Assembly: GCF_026262505.1 (NCBI RefSeq)
Contig: NC_067207.1
Coordinates: 30,348,082 to 30,412,081 of the forward strand
Source: Trichomonas vaginalis G3
Taxonomy: Eukaryota > Parabasalia > Trichomonadida > Trichomonadidae
Reading direction: 5' to 3'
Length of the DNA stretch: 64,000 nucleotides
Below, piece by piece: positions 8,019 to 17,670 of this stretch; position 1 is the stretch's first letter; the number at the start of each line of letters is the position of its first letter. The notes under the pieces were generated by a model. That model did not search any database. It worked only from the letters and a program-made list of their open reading frames with translations, and was not told the origin of the DNA. A program made the position numbers and the translations under genes.

Positions 8019-8585
8019 ATGGAAGGTGAAGGACATTGGCAAACACTCGAACATGACAATGACTATGAAATCTTTTCAGAGTACCCATATCCAATTAGGC
8101 GCATAAGTAACAAAAGAGTTGTAAGTGAGTTTGACAACGGTGATGGTTATATTTGTGTTTATTTAAACAAACATAAACTCTTTAAGCATAAAATTGTTGC
8201 AAGTCAATTTATACCGAATCCTGAAGGACTTCGAGAAGTAGACCATATAAACAGAGACAGAGGAGACTTTCATATCTCAAACTTAAGGTGGGTGTCGAGA
8301 AGACAAAACATGAGAAATATTTCTGGTTCGAATGGCTATTGGTTTGACATTGTAGACACTCTTCCTGAAGATGCTGTTGAAATTATACAATACTCTAAAT
8401 TTACTCTAGAAAATTACTACTATGTCCCAAGTGAAGATGTCTTTTACTATTTCATGGGAACTCAATACAGACGAATGAATGTCTTAAGACAGTATAGCAA
8501 AGATTATATAAACATTACAGATGTAGAAGGAAGAAGAACAAAGCTGTCTATTGCAAAGTTTAAGAGAGACAATGGTTATACATAA
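8019..8585 (+). CDS. HNH homing-type endonuclease, present only in Mav1
   Basis: 188 residues from the ATG behind GTGAAAGGC. Residues 8-30 fit a NUMOD4-like start (WQTLEHDNDYEIFSEYPYPI). Next comes a body typical of phage HNH homing enzymes: HKIVASQFIPNP, REVDHINRDRGDFHISNLRW and VSRRQNMRN, with the metal-binding His of VDHIN and the Asn of SNLRW in place. A C-terminal part of about 85 residues, rich in Tyr, may bind DNA. The family nicks or cuts DNA to spread its own gene. In Mav2 the same spot holds only GACCTCATTCAT repeats. This is a freestanding gene, not inside an intron. Confidence 0.85.
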   Translation: MEGEGHWQTLEHDNDYEIFSEYPYPIRRISNKRVVSEFDNGDGYICVYLNKHKLFKHKIVASQFIPNPEGLREVDHINRDRGDFHISNLRWVSRRQNMRNISGSNGYWFDIVDTLPEDAVEIIQYSKFTLENYYYVPSEDVFYYFMGTQYRRMNVLRQYSKDYINITDVEGRRTKLSIAKFKRDNGYT

Positions 8586-8714
8586 ATGACAAAAATATAT
8601 GACCTCATTATTTTTATCACGAATGGCCTCATTCATGACCTCATTGCTGACAAAAATAAATGACCTCAGAACTTCAACTTACGAATAAAGCTTGTTTTAG
8701 TCGTTATTGAGAAG
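8586..8714. repeat. GACCTCATT spacer repeats beside the HNH gene
   Basis: Short repeats of GACCTCATTCAT and GACAAAAATAAATGACCTCA between convergent gene ends. Mav2 has more copies of the same units here (45266-45383) and no HNH gene, so the repeats mark the place of gain or loss. Confidence 0.8.
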
Positions 8715-11700
8715 TTAAACTTCTTTCAAAGCAAGTGTAGCAGACTTACACAAGTCGAATGCAATCTCTTGACCATCATGAAGTGCTTTGTAAAGTTTCA
8801 TTAAACTGAACTCAGAGTCTTTGTCATATGTTCCAACAGGTATGTGAATGTTCTTATCTTCATTGTAATAGCATTGTATAGCTTCAGGAAACATTTCATT
8901 AGCTGTTAAAGCAAGAACGTCTTGTTTTACACCTTTACAACGTGCATGGAATGCAACTTCATTTAAATCATTCGTGAGTAAGTCTATGTAAGTCTTCTTT
9001 CCACAAAATATTGACTTGTATGCTAAACTTTGTTTTCCAGGTGTTATTTCTGCGAAGTCGCTATGAAACTGACCTAATGTTTTACCAATAAGTTCTCTAC
9101 CGTATCTCTTCTTAAACTCTGCTGCAAGCTTTGGTATGTCTTCATTGAAAATATGCATGCTATCACAGTCCTGGTAAAAGATTTGAAGTCCCATATCTTC
9201 AGCAGTACAGAATACTTCACACATTATTCTCTTCGACATAGACAGAATGTTAACACCAAGTGGACAGAAGTTAAAGTGTCTGCAAATGCTTTTCGTTAGC
9301 TTGAAAATAGTTTTATCTGAACCATCCAAACCTTCGAACTTCACTATATGGTTGTAGTTTCTGATGGCATATCTTATAGCATCTTTGTCATTTACTATGG
9401 TTATTTTTGACTCAATAGGAGATAGAATAGTTTTGCCATAAATACTGTTCAGAATGAGCTTTATATTTTCTTGCAAAGGATTTCCTTCTTTCTTATACTT
9501 TAACCTTAACTCAAACAACTTCTTTACTTCATCTCTTATTCTAATATCTCTGTTTCCATCGTAATAGTATCCTTGCAACACTTCACATTTGACACCTTGA
9601 TATTTTATGAGGTCTTGTAATGTTATATGGTCAACATACATTAAACAGCAAGTGTTTGAACTTCTGGGAACGTTAAGTTCTGGATTTAGTTCAGGGTCAC
9701 AAACTATTAAAGGAAAGTGTCTATGTATTCCAATCTCTGTTATCTTAATGAGAACAAAGAAGCCAGACATAAACTTTTCACCAATGGGTTCCTTTTGGTC
9801 GTCATCGAATAAATGTCTCATGAGATACTCTGTGCTTAACATTTCTTTCTTCATAACCTTTGGAATACCTTCTAAAGTATAAAGTCTTGCTATAGCTGAT
9901 GGATATAATGAAACAGCGTCGAAGTCAGCAATGAGTTTCTTTTCTCTTTTGTTTATGTTATCTGACAACATACATCTTCCACCTTGAATGCATCTCGAAA
10001 TAAATTCTCTTGGTTTATTTGAGAGGTCATATAAATTTCCATTCGGGAAGTACACTCTGTTCTCAAATAATTTGTTAGCAATTGAACAAATACTAACGTA
10101 GTCATAAACGTTTAAATCAAATTCTTTCAATATGTCATTGCGGAACTTAACAAAACCTTCTCTTAAAATTCTTACATCTTGTTTGCAATAAAATGTGCTA
10201 TACTTTTCTAAGTCGAAGTGGTTCTCATCTATTCTGCAACCTTTGATGGAATCTATGTTTTTCATGAATGTATCTGCATCCCGGATAAACTTACATGCTT
10301 CAGAAATGACACCAGTTCTGTTGTCATTTGCTAACAAAACACTGCTGTAGTAGTTGTATGGAAATACTTCTTTCGGTCCTGTTTGTAAGTTAAACATAGC
10401 AGGAAATAGTTTAAGCTTCTTATTTATAACACTGTAAGAGTCTTTTATAATAATTGCCCTTCCTTTATATAAGCCAGTTATTTGCATTGTTCGTGAACCT
10501 TTAATGATGGGAGTTCCTTTCACTTCTGTCATGTGTCTTAAGATGAAGTTTATATCATAACTGAGGTTATGGAAATATATTAAACTCTTGTCAGGAAGTC
10601 GCTCCAAAAATTCTGTTGCACAGTTCTGACCCCAAATGCTTTCACTCACTGAACCATCTTCACTGTCATAACAGATGTTAAAAGCTTTATGAAAGCCATC
10701 GGTACTGCACTCAAAGTCAGCAAAGAAAACGTGCTCAGGAATGAACTTGCACTTATTTTTATTTACTTCTTTTGACTCGGCTTTCTTCTTCAGTTGTACA
10801 CAATACTTTGGAGCATATGTCAAATCTTTAAATGGTGCAAGGTTCTGTTTATATAAGTCAGTCGTATATGTGAAAAGTTCTCCATAAGAAATAGGTTCGA
10901 AATATTTGCACTCCCACAATGTTTTCATAACATCCCATAACGGTGTTGTTCTATCATAACGAACTACATATTTATCTTCTCTCTTTGTATAAATCTTCAT
11001 CTGTTTCTCAATGTTCATTCCACCACACTCCTTCAAGATTTCTATATAGTTGCGAATGAAATATGTTGTCATTGGTAATCTTTCATTTAGCATGTAGTGG
11101 TCTTCAACAAGAAGTAAGTCAATAGTTCGAACAGTTTTACATTCTTTTGGTATGTATCTCTTTATTTCATTATGTCTTGAGTCATTGAAATAACCAATGG
11201 TAACATTAAATGCTATACCTGTTGCGTCAGAAATTTCTTGTACTTTACTTTGAGGAAAGTCTCTAACACGAATGACTTCTCTCATGTGGTCAATAGTTCT
11301 TCATTACTCCAGCCTGAATGCAAGCATAAACGAAACAATTGTCTTCTGTCATAAGTGTTGCAGTTCTTTTGTTCAGTTCATTGAAGATTTGGTAGCGTTC
11401 AAGATTTATAGGTAATGTGCAAAGATACTTCCAGAACTGACCGCTTCTCTTCTTATAAAACTTCTTTTCACCATTTCTTCCAAAAGCTTTCTATATGCTG
11501 GGTTTCCTGTTTGCTTAAGAGCTTCCAAAATGGCTTTCTGGTCATTTGTCAGTGTGCTTTCATCTCTATATGGTCTCTTTTTTGGTTTCCTTTCTTTACA
11601 TCTGACATCGTTAAGCCTTCATATTCTGTTAAATCATACATCTTTATTTCGTAAGATTCTTTATGTTTGTCAAGAAGAAGTCATAGTGCATTTCAACAAT

Positions 11701-11826
11701 ACCTGCAGCATTTGCTTCTATCTCTGATATAAAGTTCTCCTTCAAGAGCTGATGTAGTAATGTTCCAATATTATTGAGGTTTAACGTAGAACATTCATAC
11801 TTTCCACCAAGTTTATAACATACCAT
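8715..11826 (-). pseudogene. Protein-primed family B DNA polymerase, Mav1 copy (fossil)
   Basis: About 1030 residues from the ATG 18 bases behind the upstream gene; broken, two or three breaks near the N-terminal end. An 856-residue stretch is open. Exonuclease motifs: ExoI FFADFECSTDG, ExoII HNLSYDINFIL, ExoIII YCKQDVRIL. Palm: motif A DFDAVSLYPSAIARL, motif B KLILNSIYGKT, motif C YQDCDSMHIF. These identify the proofreading, protein-primed PolB that copies Maverick ends. The N-terminal 300 residues are shared with the oldest element and may bind the terminal protein (inference). Confidence 0.92.
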
Positions 11827-11843
11827 CCATCTCTGTTGTGAGT

Positions 11844-12500
11844 TTATTTTAATTTCTCTAAGAGTCTCATGAAAACCTTACCGAAATGTTTGTGTAAGTA
11901 GTCTCTGTTTGGTTCATCTAAAGCTTCGATGTTAAAGTCAATGAGTCTATTGCCTGACTTCACATTTCTCTTCCTATTCTCTTCATCTTTCTTTAACCAT
12001 CTCTCACCTTCTTTTGGTTTGTCGTCAATGGAACGAATGACATCGTTAGCTTTGCGAACTTGTTCTATAGCACTTTTAAACATCTCTCTTCTCTGTTGTT
12101 TCAGTGTGTCGTCTCTTCTTCTTGTTTCACCAACGTTTGCATTTGTTATGTCAAACATCTCTTGACGAACATCATGCGAAAGAGCTTTACGAGTATGACC
12201 AACGTTTGCATTTGTTATGTCAAACATTTCTCTTCTTACTTCATGAGGTACTGAACGTCTATGATATAAGTCAATAGCAACGTCATTTAAAGGAAATGCT
12301 ATTGCATGGACTTCGTCCTCGCCGTGTTGCGGCTTTATGAACTCATGAATTCTATCATAACTTATTGCACCATTATAGTCATTGAGGATGTCAGCGAGTG
12401 CTTTTTTGTTTGTTGCGTAATGCTTTGCAACATCTATATTAGCTTCTGTAAGAAGTTGTTTTATTTCCGAGTGTTCTAACTTAGACAACTTCCGATACAT
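11844..12500 (-). CDS. Repeat-containing protein upstream of PolB, Mav1
   Basis: 218 residues, very charged and helical, directly upstream of the polymerase on the same strand (stop 18 bases before the PolB start). Around residues 88-135 a 23-residue unit (REMFDITNANVGHTRKALSH plus EVR) occurs twice, with a third degenerate start (RREMFKSAIEQ). Mav2 has three full units. A small GC palindrome is embedded in the frame around residues 57-60. No known family recognised; a terminal protein or polymerase cofactor is possible by position only. Confidence 0.65.
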   Translation of the reverse strand: MYRKLSKLEHSEIKQLLTEANIDVAKHYATNKKALADILNDYNGAISYDRIHEFIKPQHGEDEVHAIAFPLNDVAIDLYHRRSVPHEVRREMFDITNANVGHTRKALSHDVRQEMFDITNANVGETRRRDDTLKQQRREMFKSAIEQVRKANDVIRSIDDKPKEGERWLKKDEENRKRNVKSGNRLIDFNIEALDEPNRDYLHKHFGKVFMRLLEKLK

Positions 12501-12589
12501 CTTTAGTAGGAAATAAAAAAATATTTTTTGAAAAAATTAGATTAGATTTTTTAAGTTATTTTTCAAAATAATTTAATATTTTTATTTTA

Positions 12590-13063
12590 ATGAAACACAT
12601 GCAAGATTGCAAGTTCTTTTCATACAATGCTCTCGCTACTGCCATCAAGAATGAGTTCAATAATGCTTCAAATGTTAATGTTATCTTTAACAAGAAGTTT
12701 GTGAAAGAATCTAAGTTTGGTCAGTATGTCAGACCATTAGCTATCGTCATTGACCGCAAACGTTATACTTCACAAGAGTTAGCAGTAGTTTTGAAACAAA
12801 AGAGTTTCTTCGTGAATGTCAAAGATACTCATTATACTGTTATAAAGAACTCTAATATTGACTTCTTCAGTATTGCTTTAAATCTTTCCGAACAGAAAGA
12901 ATATAAGAAGGGTGAAACATCTGTGAAATATTATCCTTCATCTCTGAAGACAATAACGAACAAAGATGTTATACAGAAATTCTTACCAAAGGTTGAAGAA
13001 GCTTCTATTGACATTGACGAAGGAAGTGAAATGGTTGAAGAAATTGACCCTGAAGCTATTTAA
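12590..13063 (+). CDS. 157-residue protein of unknown function, Mav1
   Basis: Open frame with ATG behind TTTTTATTTTA, divergent from the repeat-protein gene with about 90 very AT-rich bases between. The protein starts KHMQDCKFFSYNALATAI, has mixed alpha/beta pattern, no membrane segment and an acidic tail (SIDIDEGSEMVEEIDPEAI). Nearly identical in Mav2 (49392-49865), so it is under some constraint or the copies are young. It sits next to the cassette locus where Mav1 and Mav2 differ. Function unknown. Confidence 0.7.
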   Translation: MKHMQDCKFFSYNALATAIKNEFNNASNVNVIFNKKFVKESKFGQYVRPLAIVIDRKRYTSQELAVVLKQKSFFVNVKDTHYTVIKNSNIDFFSIALNLSEQKEYKKGETSVKYYPSSLKTITNKDVIQKFLPKVEEASIDIDEGSEMVEEIDPEAI

Positions 13064-13077
13064 GCAAAAATATTTTT

Positions 13078-13131
13078 TTGGTGAAGAGGTGAGATCTCAC
13101 CCGTTTTTTCACCTCTTTTTTCACCTCATTC
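13078..13131. repeat. GGTGAGATCTCACC module 2
   Basis: Perfect 14-base palindrome at 13088-13101, preceded by GGTGAAGA and followed by reiterated TTTTTTCACC. It stands at the left border of the KilA-N cassette that is absent from Mav2. Confidence 0.9.
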
Positions 13132-13133
13132 TC

Positions 13134-13202
13134 TCTTCGTTAATGTTGTCGTGACTTCTTCGTTAATGTTGTCGTGACTTCTTCGTTAATGTTGTCGTGA
13201 CT
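13134..13202. repeat. 23-bp tandem repeat, three copies
   Basis: Three units of TTCTTCGTTAATGTTGTCG plus TGAC directly behind module 2, ending at the stop codon of the KilA-N-like gene. Found only in Mav1. Confidence 0.85.
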
Positions 13203-14032
13203 TTATTCTTCCTCTTTGAAGTTATCGAAATATTCTGTTATTTTTTCCTTCAGTAATGTTAAGTCTTCTTTGAATGTAAGTATTGTGCAACCTTTGATGT
13301 CATAGTGTGTTTGAGGAAGAGTATTTTTGACAATTTCCTTTATTTGCTCATTCGGTGTCATTGAAATTGGTAAGTTTTCACGATAGAACCAGTTTCTGTC
13401 AGATTTGTAAATCTTAGCAAGGTCATAAAAGCTTTTGTTGTTTCTTCTGACTAAATGCAACATAACCATATCTCTGTCTTCTTCTTTCTCCAACTCTTCA
13501 GTATATATCATATACTTATAACTCTTTTCCTTTCCTTTTGGTACTGAACGCGGTATTCTTTTCTGTATGCTTTTGTCTTTGGATTCAATGACTTCATCTT
13601 TTGCTTGAAAGTTTCTTTTCCATCTTCCACGTTCTGCTTTATATAGTTCATCTAACATCATGAAAATATAACAAGCATAACGAGGTGAAGCCGCACATTG
13701 CTACAGCGTTTACTAAAAGTCTATGAACATAATAACCTTTCAAACCAGGAGCCAAATTCTTGCGATTTTCGTACGGAATCTCTTCTCTCGGTTTTCCGAG
13801 GGAAGCAATCATATGAGGAAATTCTTCTAAAAGTTCTTTTGTCTGTTGGTTTTCAAACCAATGAATATGCTTGCTTTGTAGAACGAAGAGCATTCATTAT
13901 ACTTTGCATTTGGTACATGTCATCTTTGACTGAACGAATGAGACGTAACTGTTTGTTATACTGTATGTACTCGTATTCTTCATTAATGGCTTCATGAACG
14001 ATAGCAATTGTTGTGTTCTCTAATGTTGACAT
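13203..14032 (-). pseudogene. KilA-N-like gene of the Mav1-only cassette (fossil)
   Basis: The protein begins MSTLENTTIAIV and carries pieces typical of KilA-N/Bro-type DNA-binding proteins of large DNA viruses: YIQYNKQLRLIRS, WFENQQTKELLEEFP, GYYVHRLLVNAVAM. A basic, helical C-terminal half follows. Broken, about two breaks. The promoter region is the same A/T module as for the second KilA-N gene (14033-14096 against 15666-15722), so the two genes are likely expressed together. A gene-regulation role is inferred from the family. Confidence 0.7.
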
Positions 14033-14096
14033 TACTGTCTTTACATACAAAATAAAAAAAATAAATAAAAATAAACTAACTTTATTTTTTGAGATA
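14033..14096 (-). promoter_or_regulatory. Shared A/T promoter module, KilA-N-like gene
   Basis: Read toward the gene: AACTAACTTTATTTTT, then T/A-rich repeats and a TTTTGTATGTAA stretch directly before the ATG. An almost identical module precedes the other KilA-N genes (15666-15722; 53762-53822), and its AACTAACTTTATTTTT core occurs before the primase-helicase gene of Mav2. Conservation against unrelated coding starts suggests a promoter. Confidence 0.6.
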
Positions 14097-14137
14097 AACA
14101 CTATTTCTTCACAACATTAAATTTTATCCTGTATGAA

Positions 14138-14520
14138 ATGACTTTAAAAAGATTATTGACTGACTTCGAATACTATCTCATTGACGCACTGACAGACCCT
14201 CAAAACTGTTTGAAAGTTCTTTAAGCTTTAAGATTGAAGGTACGACGCATTTTGTCTTCACTTACGTATTGAAAGAATATGACCATTATCATAATGAAGT
14301 GAATCAAACACTAATAAAATTTGTAGATAAAAAATTGGTTAACAATGAATATTTTAAACGTGAAGACCCAAACACTGCTGGAGATGATGAAGAATACAGA
14401 CAAGTTATTGAAAAAATAACGCAAGATTAGATGCAATAGAAAAGAATTTTAATGAATGTCTTACAAACACGTATGAATATCTTATGCGGTGGGAAGCCAG
14501 ATGGAAATAAATTTACGTCA
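14138..14520 (+). pseudogene. Small broken gene in the Mav1-only cassette (fossil)
   Basis: Starts with TLKRLLTDFEYYLIDALTD and has a further readable stretch (HFVFTYVLKEYDHYHNEVNQ). Broken, about two breaks. No family recognised; no counterpart in Mav2. Divergent from the KilA-N-like gene. Confidence 0.4.
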
Positions 14521-14557
14521 AATATGCAATTTATAAAATCTTATGTCGACAGGCTAC

Positions 14558-14634
14558 GTAGCACAGTGGTCTAAGGTGGTGTTATGGAGGGGTCAGGGTC
14601 TGTGGTTCGAACCGCGACAGCGCCGTATTTTCTT
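14558..14634 (+). other. tRNA-like sequence with A-box and B-box
   Basis: TAGCACAGTGG fits the internal A-box of RNA polymerase III and GGTTCGAACC fits the B-box, about 44 bases apart as in tRNA genes. The region is GC-richer than its surroundings. The acceptor and T stems do not pair properly, so I do not call it a working tRNA; it may be a tRNA relic picked up by the element or a Pol III promoter. The T-run some 20 bases downstream is not clean. Confidence 0.35.
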
Positions 14635-14688
14635 ATTTTCTTTGTTTGTCTTGTTTGTCGTGAATAAAAAGCGTCATAAAAGTGCTCT

Positions 14689-14755
14689 ATCTTCCACGGG
14701 AATAAATAAAAAATTTACCTTATTTCTTCTTTATTTCTTTGTTCCCGTGGAAGAA
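14689..14755. repeat. Hairpin with TCTTCCACGGGAA arms
   Basis: Arms TCTTCCACGGGAA and TTCCCGTGGAAGA, 13 bp and perfect, separated by about 40 T/A-rich bases. Part of the arm (CTCGTGGAAGC) returns near 14843. Could form a cruciform or RNA hairpin; role unknown. Confidence 0.75.
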
Positions 14756-14873
14756 GGGTTTTGCTGTTTTTTCTGTTTTTTCTCAGCCGAAATCAATGAT
14801 TTTTTCATTTTTGGAATCCTTAGCGAATGAGGAATCTTTTCTCTCGTGGAAGCTTTGACCAAAAATATATTTT

Positions 14874-14962
14874 AGGTGAAGAGGTGAGATCTCACCTGTT
14901 TTCTCACCTAATTTTTCACCTCTTTTTTCACCTAATTTTTCACCTCCTTTTTCACCTAAACA
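14874..14962. repeat. GGTGAGATCTCACC module 3
   Basis: Palindrome at 14883-14896 followed by five TTTTTTCACCT-type repeats, the longest version in the window. It closes the KilA-N cassette on its right side, as module 2 does on its left. Confidence 0.9.
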
Positions 14963-14999
14963 TTATTTTTGGTGAATTCAATAAAAATAAATGGTTCAT

Positions 15000-15665
15000 T
15001 TACCCACAATATTTTTGTACAAAACGACCCCAAACTTTTAACTTCTTTTCTGCAGTTTCTAATGCTATCTTAGCGAGTTCATATTCTCTAAATTCTCTCT
15101 TTAAATCTTCTTGTTCCCATTGGTCTAGTTCGTATGAAGAATCTCTATAACCATAACATATCTCACGTTCATGTTCTAATTGTTTTTCGCGCATTTTTTC
15201 AACTTCTTCTTCAAACAAAGGTTTAGCATTCTCTACTGTATCTTCGAGTTCTTCTTCATCTAATTTCTCATGAACTTTCTTGTCTATGGAGTCCATAATA
15301 TCTTTGACATAAAATGCATACTTTACAGAGCACCATTCAGCAACAAAATGAACGAGGTCAGGATGTATGTAAATACCTTTGAATTCATTTATAACACCCT
15401 TAGTAAGCTCATAAAATGCTTGTTTTGAGGTTGAGCCACTTTTGGCTCGACCGTATTCTTTCATCCAAAACTCAAGAATTTCCTGCATTTTAACACTATT
15501 GAGAAATCTGTTTAAATGGTTTAACTTTCCTGCTTCTCTTGCCATCTTTGTTGCATTAATGTAACCATCCTTGTCTCTACGTAAGACTTCAATACCGTTA
15601 TAAGTGCCTTTTGTGAATGTTTCGCCATTAGATTTGTTCGTGAATGTTTTTGCTTCGACTGACAT
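15000..15665 (-). CDS. KilA-N domain protein, Mav1
   Basis: 221 residues from the ATG of SVEAKTF. The N-terminal 110 residues are a good KilA-N domain: TKGTYNGIEVLRRDKDGYIN followed by ATKMAREAGK, then SKQAFYELTKG, and IYIHPDLVHFVAEWCSVKYA. The C-terminal half is a charged coiled coil (EEEVEKMREKQLEHEREICY). KilA-N proteins of large DNA viruses bind DNA and often act in regulation. The gene is whole here and broken in Mav2 (53097-53761). It lies next to the block joint. Confidence 0.85.
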   Translation of the reverse strand: MSVEAKTFTNKSNGETFTKGTYNGIEVLRRDKDGYINATKMAREAGKLNHLNRFLNSVKMQEILEFWMKEYGRAKSGSTSKQAFYELTKGVINEFKGIYIHPDLVHFVAEWCSVKYAFYVKDIMDSIDKKVHEKLDEEELEDTVENAKPLFEEEVEKMREKQLEHEREICYGYRDSSYELDQWEQEDLKREFREYELAKIALETAEKKLKVWGRFVQKYCG

Positions 15666-15722
15666 TACTGTTCTTACATACAAAATAAAAAATAAATAAA
15701 AATAAAGTTAGTTTTATTTTTT
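15666..15722 (-). promoter_or_regulatory. Shared A/T promoter module, KilA-N gene
   Basis: Same order as the module before the first KilA-N-like gene: a TTAGTTTTATTTTT-like piece on the far side and TTTTGTATGTAAGAACAGTA directly before the ATG. Kept almost base for base in Mav2 although the flanking DNA differs. Confidence 0.65.
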
Positions 15723-15754
15723 CTATCTTAAGGAAATTCATGAAAATTCGTGAG

Positions 15755-15812
15755 GGTGAAAAAACATGTGAAAAAAGAGGTGAAATCTCACCTCTTCACC
15801 TAAACATTATTT
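15755..15812. repeat. GGTGAGATCTCACC module 4, inverted (block joint)
   Basis: A one-base variant of the palindrome (GGTGAAATCTCACC) with the reiterated CACC part on its left side, so it is in inverted orientation to module 1. It lies between the KilA-N gene and the integrase gene and marks the second joint of the inverted block. Confidence 0.85.
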
Positions 15813-15840
15813 TTGTCTGATTTACATCTAATGAAAAAGT

Positions 15841-16925
15841 TTAGAAGAATTTTCTTATTCTTTCTGGCTTATTTTTGTCTTTCCAGTACTCCCGCTCTAA
15901 TGGTCCCAGATGTGTTGACTTTGACTCTCTCAAGTTCTTAGATGGTATAACATCTTCAACGCCTCCTTCATATCTTACTTTATAAGTGTCATCGTTTATG
16001 TTATAGCCAAGTATTTCAATAACCACTCCTCGCTTTGCTTCGTCAATGGTTTCAGCAAGTTTGCCATTACTACTTTCGACTAATTTATGTCGAGGATAAA
16101 ACGCAATAGAGTCGTCAGCAGCTTTTATAAGATATCCATTACCTTGCGTAGAGTCTACGATATAATAGTTTCTACTTAACCTTAAACGTTTCTTTGTCAA
16201 CGGTTTGTCGTCAAGAACTACACGAACTTTTGTACCAGGAATGAGGGTAAATTGTGTTGAATTTCTGATATTTTGTGTTTGGCTTCGTTTCTTTTGTATA
16301 TACTTTTCTTCTGTTGTTGTGTCATTGAATTTGGTGTATGTCCTGTTGTAGAATGTGTTGAGGAATTATATACTTCGAGAAAATGTTTCATTGTTTCTTC
16401 GGTAAAGTCTCGCTCTTGATTTAAATCTCTGAGCGTTCTTATGAAGCGGTTTATGATGCCGAGTATGTTATGGTTATGGTCTTCAGTAGTGTAGTGAGTT
16501 ATGTTATGCTTAATGAGAAAATCTGTGATTTCATTGCTGAGGTATGCACTGTCTTGGTCTGATGTTAAAGTACTTGGGCTATGTTCTGCTACAAACTTTT
16601 GTAAAACTCTTAACACTTCACGAGTTCCTTTATTTTTCATTGGATATGCATATGCTTTACGAGTGTTAACATTAATGAAGATGAGGAATGGTTTATGTCC
16701 TCCTTTCTTACTCTGAATGAGAGTGTCAAATTGGTATGCGTCAGGAGTGTTGGAGTAAATTGGTAAAAAGTAGTCGTAAGGGTTTATTTTTGTTTGATGT
16801 ACAACATTTTTGTCAAAGAACCTTTTCACTTCAGCTCTGTTAGTAAATCCCCAACTCTTTGCAGCTTCATTGAACTTCTTAAATGACCTCCATGGATGTT
16901 GTTCGAATACTTCTTTCAAGCTCAT
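15841..16925 (-). pseudogene. Maverick integrase with chromodomain-like tail, Mav1 copy (fossil)
   Basis: The first 235 residues hold a retroviral-type integrase core: YQFDTLIQSKKGGHKPFLIF with the first Asp, TSDQDSAYLSNEI with the second, then an INRFIRTLRDL helix. The last 120 residues include a small beta-barrel-like piece (GYNINDDTYKVRYEGGVEDV) like the chromodomain tail of Maverick integrases. The enzyme inserts element DNA and makes the 5-bp duplications seen here. Broken, about one break between core and tail. The start ATG is ten or so bases from an A/T-rich promoter shared with the fibre gene end. Confidence 0.88.
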
Positions 16926-17670
16926 TTATGTAAAGTTAAAGAGTTTAACCAACTCGTATCCAAGCGTGCATTGTTATATAAGGAGGCATATAATCTTTTC
17001 CATTACCTGCTGGGTCTGTAATACCAGCTACAACATGTGTATGATTTCCTGCAGTTCCACAGAAAATACCTGTGCTAACATCTTTGGGGTCATCTGAGAT
17101 ATCATATCTGTTCATTCCCTGTCTATTCGAACCCGCTGCAAGATTTATATAACCTCTTTTTGTTATTGAATGTGAATGGTTTCCTTCCACAGATGTTCTT
17201 CCACTGAACCTATGCATATGTGAAGGAAGGTTTTCAATACCTATTTTCTTTGAACCTCCCATCTTCATTGACTGCGTATTAGTGTAGAATGGAAAACTGT
17301 CAACTATTTCATACCATCTACCACCAAATAAAGTGTTTGGATTTATTGGATTCATAGACGTATAAACAGCTCCTATAGGATATATTAAATCATATATGCT
17401 CATAACTCTATAAATATATTCTAAAGAACTTATGTCATTAAATACCATTTGGAATGTATCTCCTGGATGAAATGTTGCATTTGTTCCACTTTTATAATGT
17501 AATGTTAGCTCTATAGAATTATCCAAGAAAAATTCAAATGTTTCTGGTTGAATGCCTCTTACAAATTCAAATGGAGTTGCTGGTTCACCATTTATAATTT
17601 CTGTTGTAAATGTCATTGTATCTGGTTTCGAAAATTTCTTTGTTAGTTCTGCATCCACATAAGTTTTATC

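Noticed and set aside
14543-14830. Open frame of 95 residues on the + strand
   Set aside because: It runs through the tRNA-like sequence and hairpin, has phenylalanine-rich low-complexity composition and no counterpart in Mav2.
15841-16925. LTR retrotransposon or retrovirus, because of the retroviral-type integrase
   Set aside because: No reverse transcriptase, protease or LTR; the integrase stands with PolB, packaging ATPase and capsid genes, so it is of the Maverick type.
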